Below, piece after piece: positions 1 through 10,589 of a stretch of DNA of 46,287 bases (positions are counted from its first letter, which is position 1; each line of letters begins with the position of its first letter). The DNA comes from Chara braunii. Its lineage: Eukaryota > Streptophyta > Charophyceae > Charales > Characeae. The position numbers and the translations under genes were made by a program. Under the pieces are notes generated by a model. It worked only from the letters and a program-made list of their open reading frames with translations. It was not told the DNA's origin and ran no database searches. The DNA lies in contig BFEA01000250.1 in NCBI GenBank assembly GCA_003427395.1, positions 1,910,166 to 1,956,452 on the forward strand, in the 5' to 3' direction.

Positions 1-1060
1 TGCGGCCGAATCCTGAAGACTACCACTGCCTACTGACACTACCTACCCGTGAAGTGCATGGGAACCTCCTATGTACTACGGGTGTGCCTCTTGAGCCTGC
101 CGAAGGGAGGCAGGGGCTGCAGCTGCAGCTCCTGCTCGAGTACGTGAGGAACAGGCTATTTTGGGCCTGTTCCGCATCCCTGTTTCCGTGCCTGAGTCTT
201 AGGGGCAGGTCGAAACAATGAGGGCTTGAAAATGGCCCTCCGTTTCAGGCTGAAAACTCTGGGTCTGAAAAGACCCAGAAATAAGCTGAAACGAGGTAGG
301 GCCTGCAGGCCCTCGTTTTTCAGCATCCAGGCTGAAATGAACGGGGCCTGGAAGCCCTAAGTTTTAGGCTTTTAGGCTGAATGTCCGGGACGGGCCCTGT
401 AGGGCCCGTGTGGCTACGCAGTATGCCACACTTGTGGTGCTCACGGTGAGTACGGTGAAGTTGCTAACATTCACCATGGCGCCGACACATTGCTGTGTAC
501 TTTTTTATGAGAGTCAAGCAAATCGAACTAAACTACTTCCGTTACGGGCAAGGCAGACCCACAGCCACAGCCAGCGCCTTTTAAAATGCGTTGACGCTTA
601 GGAAACTCGACAGAAAATGGGACAACCACAAACAAGGCACTTATACCGAAAGAAAGGAGAAGCAAGAAAGAAAGGAGGGTAAGCGGCAGCGATAACCACT
701 CGTCCGTTACTTAAACCAAAAAAAGTTAAAAAAAACAAACATAATGTGTCGAAAGTCTAACTTTTAATTATGGTTGGACCTGTAGGGGTAATTATGCCAT
801 TCCCCACGCCTTCATTGCGGTGGTCCTTAATAGGTTCGGCCAACCTCAACAGATCCTCAGGTACACTTTAATTGGTAGTCTGCGTGCGGGTGCAATGGTT
901 TTGATTCAGTCAGAATTGAAATTCAGGACTAGGAGCCCCTTGAGGAAGTAATAGCACTTTCGATGGAGCCGAGAGGGGGGATCTCCCGATTTGCAGGGTA
1001 GATAATGAAGGGTTGGTCGCCAGAAAAATGGACATTAGAATAGGACTAAATTCCATGGTG
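1..1060. other. No recognisable gene; A-rich spacer
   Basis: I see no coding region with family features here. The first 400 bases contain loosely repeated purine-rich phrases around GGCTGAAA and GGGCCTG, and 640-770 is A-rich. The short open frames look like chance. Confidence 0.5.
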
Positions 1061-1065
1061 CTCCC

Positions 1066-1620
1066 ATGGTGCCAGAGGTGCTCCGCAGCCTTCCCTTCAG
1101 AAAAATGCCAGAGGTGCTCCACACCCAGCTAGAGCAAAAGGGGACGGTACTCCCATGGTGCCAGAGGTGCTCCACAGCCTTCCCTTCATACAAATGGAAC
1201 GGGACTATCGAACATATCTTTCTGCAATGTCGTGCGGCACTTCTGACATGGCGCTAGTGGAACCGTGTCTGGCGCAAAATCGACATCAGAAACACCCTGG
1301 CCATGGTCTTGGCAGGCCATACTGGCAGGTCATTGCTCGACATCAGCACGAACATCCACCTTTGCAAGCAACCTGTACAGACTGGGCAGACGGACAATCA
1401 TGTGGCGACTCTGGTGGCAGCGCTGCGCCTTAGCTTTGAAAGGGGTGAGAGTGGAGGGCCCCAAACTGACAGGGCAGATAAAGGAGCTCATCGAACTAGA
1501 GCTAAGGCGAAGGTGGAAGGAACTCAAACCCCAGCTAGATATCTTCCAAACTGACTGGGACATCAACCAGGCGATCACGAGTGTTTGTATGGAGTGGCTC
1601 GGGGGGACACCCTCAGGAAA
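1066..1620 (+). pseudogene. LINE C-terminal remnant with zf-RVT-like zinc motif
   Basis: This is a decayed end of a non-LTR retrotransposon polyprotein. The stretch reads LEQKG..LPWCQRCSTAFP....GTIEHIFLQC, which carries the C-x2-C ... H ... C pattern of the zinc-binding domain found after the reverse transcriptase in many plant LINEs. It aligns closely with the better preserved copy at 4.9-5.5 kb (WCHRCQSLFP, TIEHIFMQC). After an in-frame TAG at 1255-1257, which aligns with a tryptophan codon in the other copy, the similarity continues and then changes frame (PWPWSWQAILAGH, YRLGRR). Upstream, about 40 bases around CCCATGGTGCCAGAGGTGCT occur twice, near 1061 and 1151. It is certainly non-functional. 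The family call is fairly firm; the boundaries are approximate. Confidence 0.75.
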
Positions 1621-1757
1621 CGCCAGTAGTCACATATTCACACCTAGCTCCCGAAGAACCCGTGCAATAGGGCTTGCACGGTGTTCACTTCAAGCAGGTC
1701 TGAGTGGGGAAGTAGGGGTATACCCCCGCACAGCCCAGGTGCCTGCAACTGCTGTCT

Positions 1758-1875
1758 GGTCAGGTCACCTAGCCGAGTTGGTGATGGGTGACCGCTGTTC
1801 AGTCAGGTCACCTAGCCAAGTTGGTGATGGGTGACCGATGTTCAGTCAGGTCACCCAGCCGAGTTGGTGTTGTTC
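1758..1875 (+). repeat. 43-bp tandem repeat, three units
   Basis: Three near-identical units start at about 1758, 1801 and 1844. Each contains GTCAGGTCACCTAGCC and AGTTGGTGATGGGTGACC. The last unit is cut off directly against the mitochondrial-type fragment. Confidence 0.85.
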
Positions 1876-2026
1876 ATGGAACCACTATAGAAATCATTTG
1901 GACTATTTTTCCTGGTATTATACTAATGTTCATTGCAATACCATCATTTGCTCTATTATATTCCATGGATGAGGTAGTAGATCCTGCAATTACTATCAAA
2001 GTGATTGGACATCAATGGTATTGGAC
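1870..2026 (+). pseudogene. cox2: Nuclear copy of mitochondrial cox2 fragment (NUMT)
   Basis: About 52 codons read as the second transmembrane region and the start of the copper domain of cytochrome c oxidase subunit [23 protein letters not shown], then [12 protein letters not shown], then IGHQWYWT. These are hallmark cox2 strings, and the AT-rich codon use is unlike the surrounding GC-richer DNA. Similarity stops abruptly after WYWT, where mitochondrial proteins normally continue with a YEYSD-like stretch. It starts abruptly against a 43-bp tandem repeat. The fragment is therefore a short insertion of mitochondrial DNA into the nucleus and cannot make a protein. A poly(A) run follows shortly after, at 2069-2086. 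Confidence 0.88.
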
Positions 2027-2029
2027 TCG

Positions 2030-3250
2030 GGAATCTTTTTATTAAGTTTTTTTATATGGCAAACCTAAAAAAAAAAAAAAAAAAAGATGGTCCTGGATGG
2101 TTCACACTAAGGTAGGACAGAGGAGGTGGGGGTGCACACCGGGGCAATTGATCAGAGGAAGGGGTGGAGGGGGGTCTTTTGAGGGGGGTTTTCCTGCTTG
2201 AAAATGAAATATGCGCTGGTAATTTTGAAAGCCAAGCAGGATCGGGCCGTCGGTGATAAATTTCATCGGCAATTCGTTTTTCGTTTCGGGCCTTCCTTTC
2301 GGTTTGCAGCCGATATATGGGAAAGGTACTGGTGGTTTAAACCACAGGACTTGACTCATACACCAGCCGCAGGCCTTTGACGCTAACGTGCAGCATTAAC
2401 TGGGCTTGAGGGCTACTGGATCACAATGGCTGGCAGTGTCAGCCAAAAGAGAGAAAAAATCTCGAAGGCCTGGTAGACATTGGGCATCGGGATATAGGGG
2501 TGAGGTAGGTAGGGTTGGACTGCTGAAAGGCCCTAGGGCAGGTGGTTTTTTCGTTCTGAATGCTCCTTTGATCCAATTTTTGGGGGCTAGAGAATTTTAG
2601 TGTTCTTGTGCAGATTACACAGTTGCCTTTCTTAGCCGAAGCCGGGTAATGGCCCCGGCATCTCAAGGATTTGTCCATAAAATTTCTCAATTTCTCATTA
2701 TGATCTTGAATGGGACGCTGGGTCCGGTGTGAGGAAACTTGGGGAGGGCGTCTGTTCGTCACTGAAGCCAAGGTCTGCGGCGTCTGTCACCCGTTGTGCC
2801 CGTTTCGGAGGTCCTGAATGACGCAACAGGGGCGAAAGGTATTTCTGGCCTATCACGCGCCCACTCAAGACTAATCTTAATATCGCTTGTCGCATATGGA
2901 ATTTGCTCGAAACTTTTAATGAAAAATAAAATAATGCAATAGCCTACGAATATGAAATCTAACAAAGGTTTGCTCATAGGGCTTCCCCGGGAGGTTCTCA
3001 GATTTGCAGGGTAATTTCGTGATTTTCCTTAGAGAGAATAGGATCCGTGGGAAAAGGCAGGCAAACCACAAGCAGAACATTTAGGCACCAAGCAACCGAG
3101 AAATATTTGATTTCATTCATCTAGTTCCATAATCTGGAATCAAACTCAGATCTGTATTTGAACAGTTTCATGGGCGTACCAACTCAGAACCCAGCTTACC
3201 AACGGCTTGAACACCGCAACATCACCAAACTCATAAGAGGGATCGACAGA
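2030..3250. other. Spacer without recognisable gene
   Basis: It holds a poly(A) run at 2069-2086 and a GA-rich stretch at 2100-2200. No open frame here has family features. The short piece around 2400-2455 resembles 7370-7430 (a shared AATGGCTGG core followed by CAGCCAAAA), so it may belong to another repeat family. Confidence 0.45.
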
Positions 3251-3254
3251 CAAC

Positions 3255-3660
3255 AATCAACAGTTCTCTTGCAACAACTGTAATCATGATCTGTTCACAT
3301 ACGGTAATGGGTGATTCCCTTGCCAGCAGCAGCGGGTTCTTTTGCACCGGCTGCTACGATGATCTCCTCACTTGCGGTAATGGCTGATCACGCTGCCAGT
3401 AGCGACAATTTCTCTTGCACAAGTGGTAATGATGATCTCTTCATTTGCGGCAATGGCTGACCACGCTGCCAACAACAGTAGTTTCTCTTGCACAAGCGGT
3501 AACGATGATCTCTTCACTTGCAGTAATGGTTGATCGCCCTGCCAGCAGCAACAGTTTCTCTTGCACAAGCGGTAATCATGATCGCTTTACTTGCGGTAAT
3601 GGCTGATCACGTTGTCAGTAGCAGCAGCAGTTTCTCTTGCACAAGCGGTAATGGTGAAAC
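3255..3660 (+). repeat. Minisatellite with units of about 70-77 bp
   Basis: About six diverged units, each containing TTTCTCTTGCAC, then AAGCGGTAATGATGATC, then CTTGCGGTAATGGCTGATCA and a CAGCAGCAA-like stretch. The TTTCTCTTGCAC marks lie near 3410, 3481, 3555 and 3632; the first units are more diverged. Confidence 0.85.
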
Positions 3661-4130
3661 ATATTCGGTAGGCCAAGTATCGGAACTAATAAAAAGGGAA
3701 ATTGCATTTGTGTTCCATTTTAAGATAGGAATGCCTGCTATACCCCAGTCCTAGTGCCAACTTGCATCTGGTCCCGGGAAATGGTCTGCAAATTATTTGC
3801 ATGCCCAGGACCGAGGTGAGCCAAGATCAGTATTGCCAAATTGCAGTTATACCCAACTACCGGAACGCTCAAATTATGCACATGCCCGGGCAAGTTATAT
3901 GCATGTCCAATTTTGCCTGTCCAGTTCCTGGGCATAAGCAGAATTTTGTGCTGCGCAAACGTAAGGCCCGGTTCTGGACAATCTCACGCAAGCTCCCCCA
4001 GGGAAGGAAGGGGCTGGATGGAGGCGACCAGGTCCCGGACAACTTCTGACCATCCTTGCTGAAATCCTGGTGCAGACTTCCGCTCCTGGACAAAACCTCC
4101 CCCGACCGCTGGGAGGAAGTCTATAGGCAA
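3661..4130. other. Spacer
   Basis: There is no gene I can support. Short phrases around CATGCCCGGGCA and TTATATGCATGTCC recur loosely between 3780 and 3910. The LINE remnant follows. Confidence 0.4.
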
Positions 4131-4278
4131 CCCCTATTTGGAAACCGATGGGTGACGAATTTAAACGGATGTATCATGATTAGCTCATCCTCGCCCTGGA
4201 AAAGCTGGGTAAAAGAGGGTGCTCAGGGTTGGGGATATTTAAGACAAGGACAGAAGAAACAAGAAAACAGGAAACCAG

Positions 4279-5598
4279 ATGCGAGGAATCTTACGATACT
4301 ACCACCACGTAGAGGAGCATTTGGACAACCTGATTGAAGCTATCCCGTTGACTTGGTATCAAACCCTTAAACGAGGCCCCATCTTAAAAGAAGAGGACTG
4401 GGTAACAAGTACAGAGTCCCCACAAAGGATAGGTCAGATACACATGGTCTCACCCTAGTCTGTACTGGTCGAACACTATACAATCGCTAGAGCAGACACC
4501 CGCCAAGGTAGCAGAGCCCCCCTTGAATGGAAAGAGAAAGCATGTGTGTATCGGGTGAGAACCCTAGAAGAGAAAGGACAAAGGATGGTGTTCCAGCCCT
4601 TTAAAACAATCCAGGATCTAGCCCTGGATCCAGTGGAATGGACATGGGAACACTCCCAAAGGCGGAGAGGACTTACAACAAGACGTATTAACATCCACCA
4701 ACTGTCGATCAAATCAACCTACAAAATGCCCAGACCGAAAAGAAGGCTAAGAGACACAGTCAACGACCGGTGGGCCAGACACCTAAACATAGACCACTCC
4801 CTTCTATCGCCAATCAAATGGTTCCAAGAACAAAATGCAAAACCTATGAAGATCATATCCCTGCAATGGCAGATTGCCCACCGCTGTTTGCCAACAAATG
4901 ACTGGTTTACGGGCCGTACTAACTTGGAACAAAAAAGCCTGCTGCTCCCGTGGTGCCACCGGTGCCAGAGCCTTTTCCCATTCCACAAGAAGGCGGAGAC
5001 CATCGAACATATCTTCATGCAGTGCCCGATCGCCCAATTTGTATGGAGGTGGTGGGATCGCATTTGGAGAAAGATGGAATCTACAACTCCCTGGCCCTGG
5101 TCCTGGCAAGCCATTCTGGCCGGTCACTGGCCACAGGCAGAAGCAACCACGACCTTCGTAGGTAATATGTACAGACTTGGGAGGAGAGCGGTAATATGGG
5201 CACTTTGGTGTCAAAGATGCACGCTGGCCATGGAGAAGGTGAGAGTAGAAGAGCCGGAAATCACTGAACAGATTAAACAGCAGATACACTTCGAACTCAC
5301 ACAAAGATGGCTAGACACAAAAGCACAGCTAGACCTCTTTAAACAGGTAGGAGATGTCAGGAGACGGATCACAACATTTCGCACAGACTGGATGGGAGGG
5401 GCGAGAGAAGGATGGATTGCAAGAGTAGAATGGAGAGGAGACAAGGGAGAGGGACAGAGGGATTTGGAAGAGATGAGAGACTATCGCCCATGTTTTAAGG
5501 ACTGGACAAACATTGAATCCTCATTCCCACTTCGCCCCCCCTCGGACTTCCCCCCCTTCCCAACCCATGCCCTCTCCCTGGCAGAGATCCTGTCCTGA
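4279..5598 (+). pseudogene. LINE polyprotein, C-terminal half (copy A)
   Basis: This is the part of a non-LTR retrotransposon ORF2 downstream of the reverse transcriptase. One frame runs from about 4279 (LRYYHHVEEHLDNLIEAI) to the TGA ending at 5598, broken only by a TAG at 4456-4458. The zinc-binding zf-RVT-like block lies at about 4800-5075: ISLQWQIAHRCLP, WCHRCQSLFPFHKK, ETIEHIFMQC, then a Trp-rich FVWRWWDRIWR. A basic tail follows (5230-5480) and ends in a proline-rich stretch. The block LRYYHH...LKRG matches LRYCHF...LRKG in the second LINE copy at 42.9-43.1 kb, so the two belong to one family. A shared SPWK-x-WVK string near 4190 lies in another frame, so the copy is frameshifted there. 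The 5' end including the polymerase is missing, so the copy is dead. Confidence 0.8.
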
Positions 5599-6310
5599 AT
5601 GATGGCACTATTCCAAGTTCAGTCGGTACATGGGATGGTTTGGCGGCTGATAGAATCAACTGTCCCCATTTCCCTCCCACCCACCTTCTGAACGCAATTC
5701 GCCCCTACCTTGATTTCCTGTTCCTTTTGTTTTTGGAGTCTAACTGGACAAGTATCGGGGTAAGGGAACCGGTTGTGGAAGGGCAGGGGAACGGAAGGAG
5801 ACTCCAGTGGTGGCCCCCAGTGGCTCCTCCCAGTGTCCTGCCCTGAGCATAAGGGTTGCCACTTCTAGCAGGTTACAGGGCCATGGTGTCTGCAGATTAA
5901 GACCCCACTCATTCTACGTTCCCCTGCCTAGTGGCCTTGTGAAGTTACACGGAAGAGGCACGAAGAGACATGGTTGGCAATGGTGGAACTGGATGCTGGG
6001 CCCGATCTCCAACAGGCGAAGTTTTACAAGAGAAAATCAGGAAATGGTACGGGTCTGCTCAGCGTATCAAGGAATCTGGGGTTTACTCAGTTCTGGTACT
6101 CAGTTTGTACTCAGTTTTTCAAGGAGGGTGAGAGGAACTAGTGCTTTAGCAATGGACATCCGGCGCCCGGTACTGGGGCGAAGAGGTTCTCTCTCCTCCC
6201 ATTAGCAACCTGCACAGTCAATCCTCTGGTTGCCAGAGTGATCAATGCTGGCAGGGTTCACAGCTACCTCCTCTGATTCAGCCTATTCCCATCTTATTTT
6301 CAATCTGCAA
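5599..6310. other. Probable LINE 3' untranslated region
   Basis: No coding region. It lies between the stop of the LINE frame and a poly(A)-tailed repeat module at 6311-6457. This is the expected place for the 3' untranslated part of LINE copy A. The assignment is by position only. Confidence 0.4.
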
Positions 6311-6457
6311 TGGGACGCTGGACCCCTTTTCCAGCAGGTGATGCTGCCGACCAATAGATGGAGTCCCTCCCCGGGTGCTAGTGGTGTCTGCTCTTATCAG
6401 CACCTCTAGCATTGCAGGGGGGTGTTCTTTGGGAAAAAAAAAAAAAAAAAAAAAAAA
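6311..6457 (+). mobile_element. Retroposon tail module, family 1, with poly(A)
   Basis: It begins GGGACGCTGGACCC, then TTTTCCAGCAGGTGATGCT and CCAATAGATGGAGTC. It then forms a stem-loop (CTAGTGGTGTCTG, loop CTCTTAT, CAGCACCTCTAG) and ends in 24 A residues (6434-6457). The same module recurs at 44342-44478 and, shortened, at 40958-41029 and 45337-45421. It is either a SINE or the 3' end of the LINE family seen upstream. Confidence 0.75.
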
Positions 6458-6602
6458 GGCCTGTGTGACAGGGAACATGTATAAGTTGGCTCACGAGAGA
6501 AGTAGGGTATTACGGTGGGCAGGGTCTCGATATAGATGCAAGTTGGGCACTGGGACTGAGTGTAGTGGGTAATCCCATCTAGGGTACAGATGCATTTTTC
6601 CT

Positions 6603-7150
6603 AATTAAAAAAAGGCGGTAAGTAGGGCGCAGTCACGAGAGCAGTTTCTAAATGCATTTCAAACTGCGTTTTCTAATTCCCGTCCCGTTGGAATTTAACT
6701 ATGCAGTCGAAAGAAAACTCCGCTTTCCAGAAAAGTCGCACGGCGGAGTTTGGAACTGCAGTTCAGTCAGGCAGGTGGCCATTTTTCTTTAATTTTTTTT
6801 TCCCCGCCCCCCCCTACCCCCCCCTNCCCCCCCCCTAGAATCTCGGCCGTGGCCAATCTGGGGTGTGGCCGAGACATCTCGGCCGTGGCCCACCATGGGG
6901 CTTTTGTTTTGTTTTTGTTTTGTTTTTCAGCCACAGCACGGCACGCGACCGGGAAAAAAAAAAAACAAAAAAAAACAAAAAAAACAAAAACGCGGTGCAC
7001 AACGGGAAAAAAAAATGGCCAGCTGCCTGACTGAACTGCAGTTGCAAACTCCACGGTGTGACTTCAGTACTGGAATTAAAAACTGCAGTTTCAATCTCGG
7101 TGGTTCTCTTACCACCACCAGGATAGAGGCCTTGCACATGGGCCTTAACC

Positions 7151-7187
<37 letters not shown>

Positions 7188-7258
7188 CAATTTGAACTTT
7201 GAAATGATGCATTTAGATAAGGATGACCGCGCCCTAGTTTTCTCTACTTTTTTTAATC
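6603..7258. mobile_element. Foldback/MITE-like element with long inverted repeats
   Basis: The left arm is about 6603-6785 and the right arm about 7010-7258. Outer ends pair as ATTAAAAAAAG with CTTTTTTTAAT. Further in, AGTAGGGCGCAGTCA pairs with TGACCGCGCCCTAGT and CTAAATGCAT with ATGCATTTAG. The inner 50 bases (GGAGTTTGGAACTGCAGTTC against GAACTGCAGTTGCAAACTCC) match at most positions. The loop holds a poly(C) run with an undetermined base at 6826, two GGCCGTGGCC phrases and A-rich runs. No transposase is present, so it would be non-autonomous. The right arm is interrupted by a separate retroposon. Confidence 0.75.
7092..7184 (+). mobile_element. Small poly(A) retroposon, family 2, with target-site duplication
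   Basis: It starts near CAATCTCGGTGGTTCTC, carries a stem-loop (GGTGG, loop, CCACC), continues GATAGAGGCCTTGCA and ends in about 32 A residues (7152-7183). Direct repeats CTGCAGTTT (7083-7091) and CTGCAATTT (7185-7193) flank it, as expected for a target-site duplication. It sits inside the right arm of the foldback element; removing it restores the arm pairing. A relative lies at 44550-44617. Confidence 0.78.
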
Positions 7259-8090
7259 GAACATTATACATGACTTCCAGCATCCATCTCTTTTTTTTTC
7301 CTTTCTTTTTTTTTAAACCACCCTTACGTCTCCTGGCAATATTTTTCCTACGCAGCTGTTAATGTGCAATGACCGTTGGGGCATGGCCTACCGGACCTGA
7401 ATGGCTGGTGGCACCAGCCAAAAAAGAAGATGCTCGCATTGCTCGGGTTCATTTTTTTTTGGTGTGCACTGTGCAGGGCATTTTGAGGCTTGGCAAGGGA
7501 AGGGTCATAAGTACTGGAGGTTCAACTGAAGCTGGGCAATGGTCCAATGGCAAGCATTCTTCTGGCCACAAATGTCTTTTTTTTTTTAATAAATAAATTG
7601 GTAAAATTTCTTCCAAAAAGCCAGTAAAGAGAGTCAATGGACAAAAAGGTATCTGTCAGTTTGAATTGCAGTCCTGTGTGCAGTGGCTGCTGTGCTGGAG
7701 TGTTGAAGTCTTTGCGTAACAGATCACCGAAAATCTAGAAGATTTGATTTGAAAAAAAAAAGAAAGTTAACTCCTTTTATTATCAGGGATTTAGGGTAAT
7801 AATTTTGAAGATTGTGTGAGGGATACTGAAGGGGTTGTTGACATGGATATTGAGAGGAGGCCATCACAACATGCTCCTCTTTTTTTTCCCATTTTTTTAA
7901 TGCTTTTTCTTTCACACAGGGCAAGGGAATAATAGAGGATGACTACTGCAGTGACATACGAGAGGAGGCCATCAATCGCCGTCACAGGAGGGCAATCAAT
8001 GCAAGCTCGTTTGGTATTATGGTTTTGGTTTCATACTGTGTAGGCTTGTGAATGGGATGTTGGGCTCTTTCCTGACCGAACGCGTCTCTG
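7259..8090. other. Spacer with T- and A-runs
   Basis: No gene seen. There are several homopolymer T and A runs (7291-7313, 7450-7460, 7577-7589, 7750-7761, 7878-7900) and a small hairpin TGGCTGGTG/CACCAGCCA at about 7401-7420. Confidence 0.4.
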
Positions 8091-8091
8091 A

Positions 8092-8210
8092 GCACATTTC
8101 TGAGCACGCGGTGCTCCCCTCAAAAATAAGAGTCTGATCAGACTCTTATTTTTAGTACCTTATAAAGTTATCAAAAAGTGCCGAGCTTCTTATAGGCGAG
8201 GCACTTTTTG
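8092..8210. repeat. Cluster of three hairpins
   Basis: First, GAGCAC and GTGCTC around GCG at about 8102-8116. Second, a perfect 32-base palindrome at 8122-8153 (left half AAAAATAAGAGTCTGA). Third, 11-base perfect arms CAAAAAGTGCC (8172-8182) and GGCACTTTTTG (8200-8210) around a 17-base loop. The A-tract and T-tract edges resemble bidirectional terminators, or ends of a small foldback element; function unknown. Confidence 0.85.
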
Positions 8211-8840
8211 GTAATTTTTGGGATATCACTTCTTTCCGCGAGAGCCGGAGGGAGGTGGCCCTGTTTTCTCAACAAAGTGGAAACAGCGTAGTAAGTATGT
8301 GGCAGTGCGAGTGCGATTGGAGGACCGGTAGTAGTTCTTTCGAAAATCCAAAGATGCCACCCCCCGCTACCCTGCACCGTGAAAGAAGGTGCCCTTGTTT
8401 TTTTTCTCTCTCTTTTTTTCTCCTCATGTGCAGGCCGTTGGATCCTGGAGGCGCCACAAGAAAGCGCGGCTCGGTTAGGAAAAATCCCGCAGAAGTAGGG
8501 CATGCGGGGTCACGTTTTTCTTTTACGTTCCGTGCGCTGCACGTCCACCTTTCGCGGCACCTTTACGTTCTTTCGAAAAAGAAAAGAGGAGGGATCAGAC
8601 CCTAAGCTAGGCAGATTAACCATGTTCGTAGGGCCAGACTTAGGGCCTCGTTAGACACTCCTTACGAGTTCTTTGAGCCACAAGTAAATTTCCTTTTTTT
8701 TTTTTTCTTTTTTTTTTCCCAAAGGCCCAGTGCCCAAGGCTGATATTACCAATAAGAGAAATGAGGCCGGGGTCCTCACAGTCTGCCCGGAGAAACCGAA
8801 CCGAATTGCTGAGAACCAGGCTCAGCATCCCTCATGTGGT
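8211..8840. other. Spacer
   Basis: No supported gene. It contains T-rich pyrimidine tracts at 8398-8425 and 8690-8720. The short open frames are low complexity. Confidence 0.4.
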
Positions 8841-8845
8841 GACTA

Positions 8846-9870
8846 TGATGATGATGATCCTGATGATGATGATGATACTACTAATGATGATGCTGATGGT
8901 GATAAAAAATTGTATTAATTGTAGTAAGCTATGCTATATCAACAATTCTGGTCTCCTAATCCTAGAGCAACTTCTAGCCCTCCCTGTACCAGGACATTGT
9001 AAAACAGAGACAATACCAACCTAACCAATGTCACCCATAGCTGATCTCTCCTCGCCACCGAGCAGCCCCCCCTGGTTCGCCAGTGGATTGCCTTCCTCCC
9101 TCGGCAACCCCCAGATCTCTCTACAAGGCCTCACGCTCCTGCCTTTGCAGGTTACAGGGCAATGCCCCAGCTCCGGCCAGCGTCGTTCTGTCGTCGGCAA
9201 AACAGGGGCACAAAAAAGAACAACTCTGCAGATATCGGTCTGGGTTCGACCATCCCTGAAATCCTATATCCCGGATGTGGAAGAAAACTCGATGCTGCCC
9301 AGAATTCCAGAACACCAGAAAGCTTAATATAACATTGATGAGATAATGATACTCATGATGATGATGATGAAGATGATTATGCTTTTTTTGAGAATTCTAA
9401 AGAAATTGACTGCACTACCTTTATTAGATCTAAAGGATTGTGAATACTATGCTATATCAGCTATTCCGGCTTCTTAATCCGAGAGCAACTCCTAGCCCTC
9501 CCTATACTGGGACACTACTACTCAAAGACAGTACCAACCAAAACAACATCAACCATAGCTGACCTCTTCTCGCCCCCGAGACTCTCCCCGTCCCCAGAGG
9601 GTGTCAAGGCGGCCCCCCAATTCGCCACTGGATTGCCTTCCTCCCTCGACAAACGCCACATCTCTCTACAAGGCCTCACGCTCCTGCCGTGGCAGGTTAC
9701 AGGGTAACACCCCAGCTCCGGCCAGCGTCGTTCTGGCATTGGCAAGTTGAGAGCATAGAACAAAGCAACCCTATTGATGTCAGTCCAGGTGCAACCATCT
9801 CTGAGGTCGAAGATCCTAATAAAGAAGAAGACCCGATGCTGCTCTAGCTCTCAGAACCCCCAAAAGCTGA
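8846..9870 (+). repeat. Direct duplication of a block of about 515 bp
   Basis: Two diverged copies, about 8846-9335 and 9350-9870. Each opens with a GAT microsatellite and continues with CTATGCTATATCA, TAGCCCTCCCT, ATAGCTGA, TGGATTGCCTTCCTCCCTCG, ATCTCTCTACAAGGCCTCAC and CCCCAGCTCCGGCCAGCGTC. Each ends with AAGAAAACTCGATGCTGC or a close variant. No long open frame is shared by both copies, so this is probably a non-coding repeat. Confidence 0.85.
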
Positions 9871-10585
9871 AAACAACATGATTGGTCCAAGAAGCTTCCA
9901 ATAGTCACCGCGCAAAGAAAAAATCCCCGTACACCACCACCGCTGTCCGACGTTGCCACCGCCGAGGAGATTCACCTCGGCCCCCACCTCGAACAGATCC
10001 CCTCCCTCCCCTCTCCACCCAGGCAGCCAATTCCCGCCTAGAGGGTGCCTTCACCCTCCCCTTTGTCCTTTTCTGCCCCCGCCGGGGTTGAAGGCAACCA
10101 ACTCTCCCACCCCGGCCCCAGACAAGGACAAACCACAAATCTGCCCCACCCCCGACAGAGCAGCCACCTCCCACCTTGCAGTGCCTCTGTAGAGTAAGGC
10201 TCCCCAACACGCCCCTGTGACGCCCAACCTCACGTCCGGCGCGACTTCCTGATCGGAGTGGGATGTGGGCCTGGAAGTGCGAAAAGGGGTGTGGTGGAGT
10301 CCCAGGTCAGGATTGAGATCTCCTGTGGCAAGGGTCCAGGGGCATAGATGCAATAGGGCTAAGAAGCGGGTTACTTCCGGTCTGACAGCGGTCGATGTCG
10401 TGCAGCATAAGGCAGATGGCATGCGTGGTGCATCGAGGGCCGTCCGATCCGTCTGTTTTGGTGGCGGCGGTTCGGGAGAGGCCCGTTCGTGAGGGTTGCA
10501 ATTCCTAACATGTTATTTGTTAAAATAGGACATTATACTGTGTCCTCGTTCTAACGAATTCTTTTTTGGCTCAGGGCCAAGCAAC
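9871..10585. other. GC-rich spacer
   Basis: C-rich, non-repetitive DNA. Open frames on both strands are proline- or arginine-rich and look like by-products of composition. No gene is supported. Confidence 0.4.
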
Positions 10586-10589
10586 CTAG

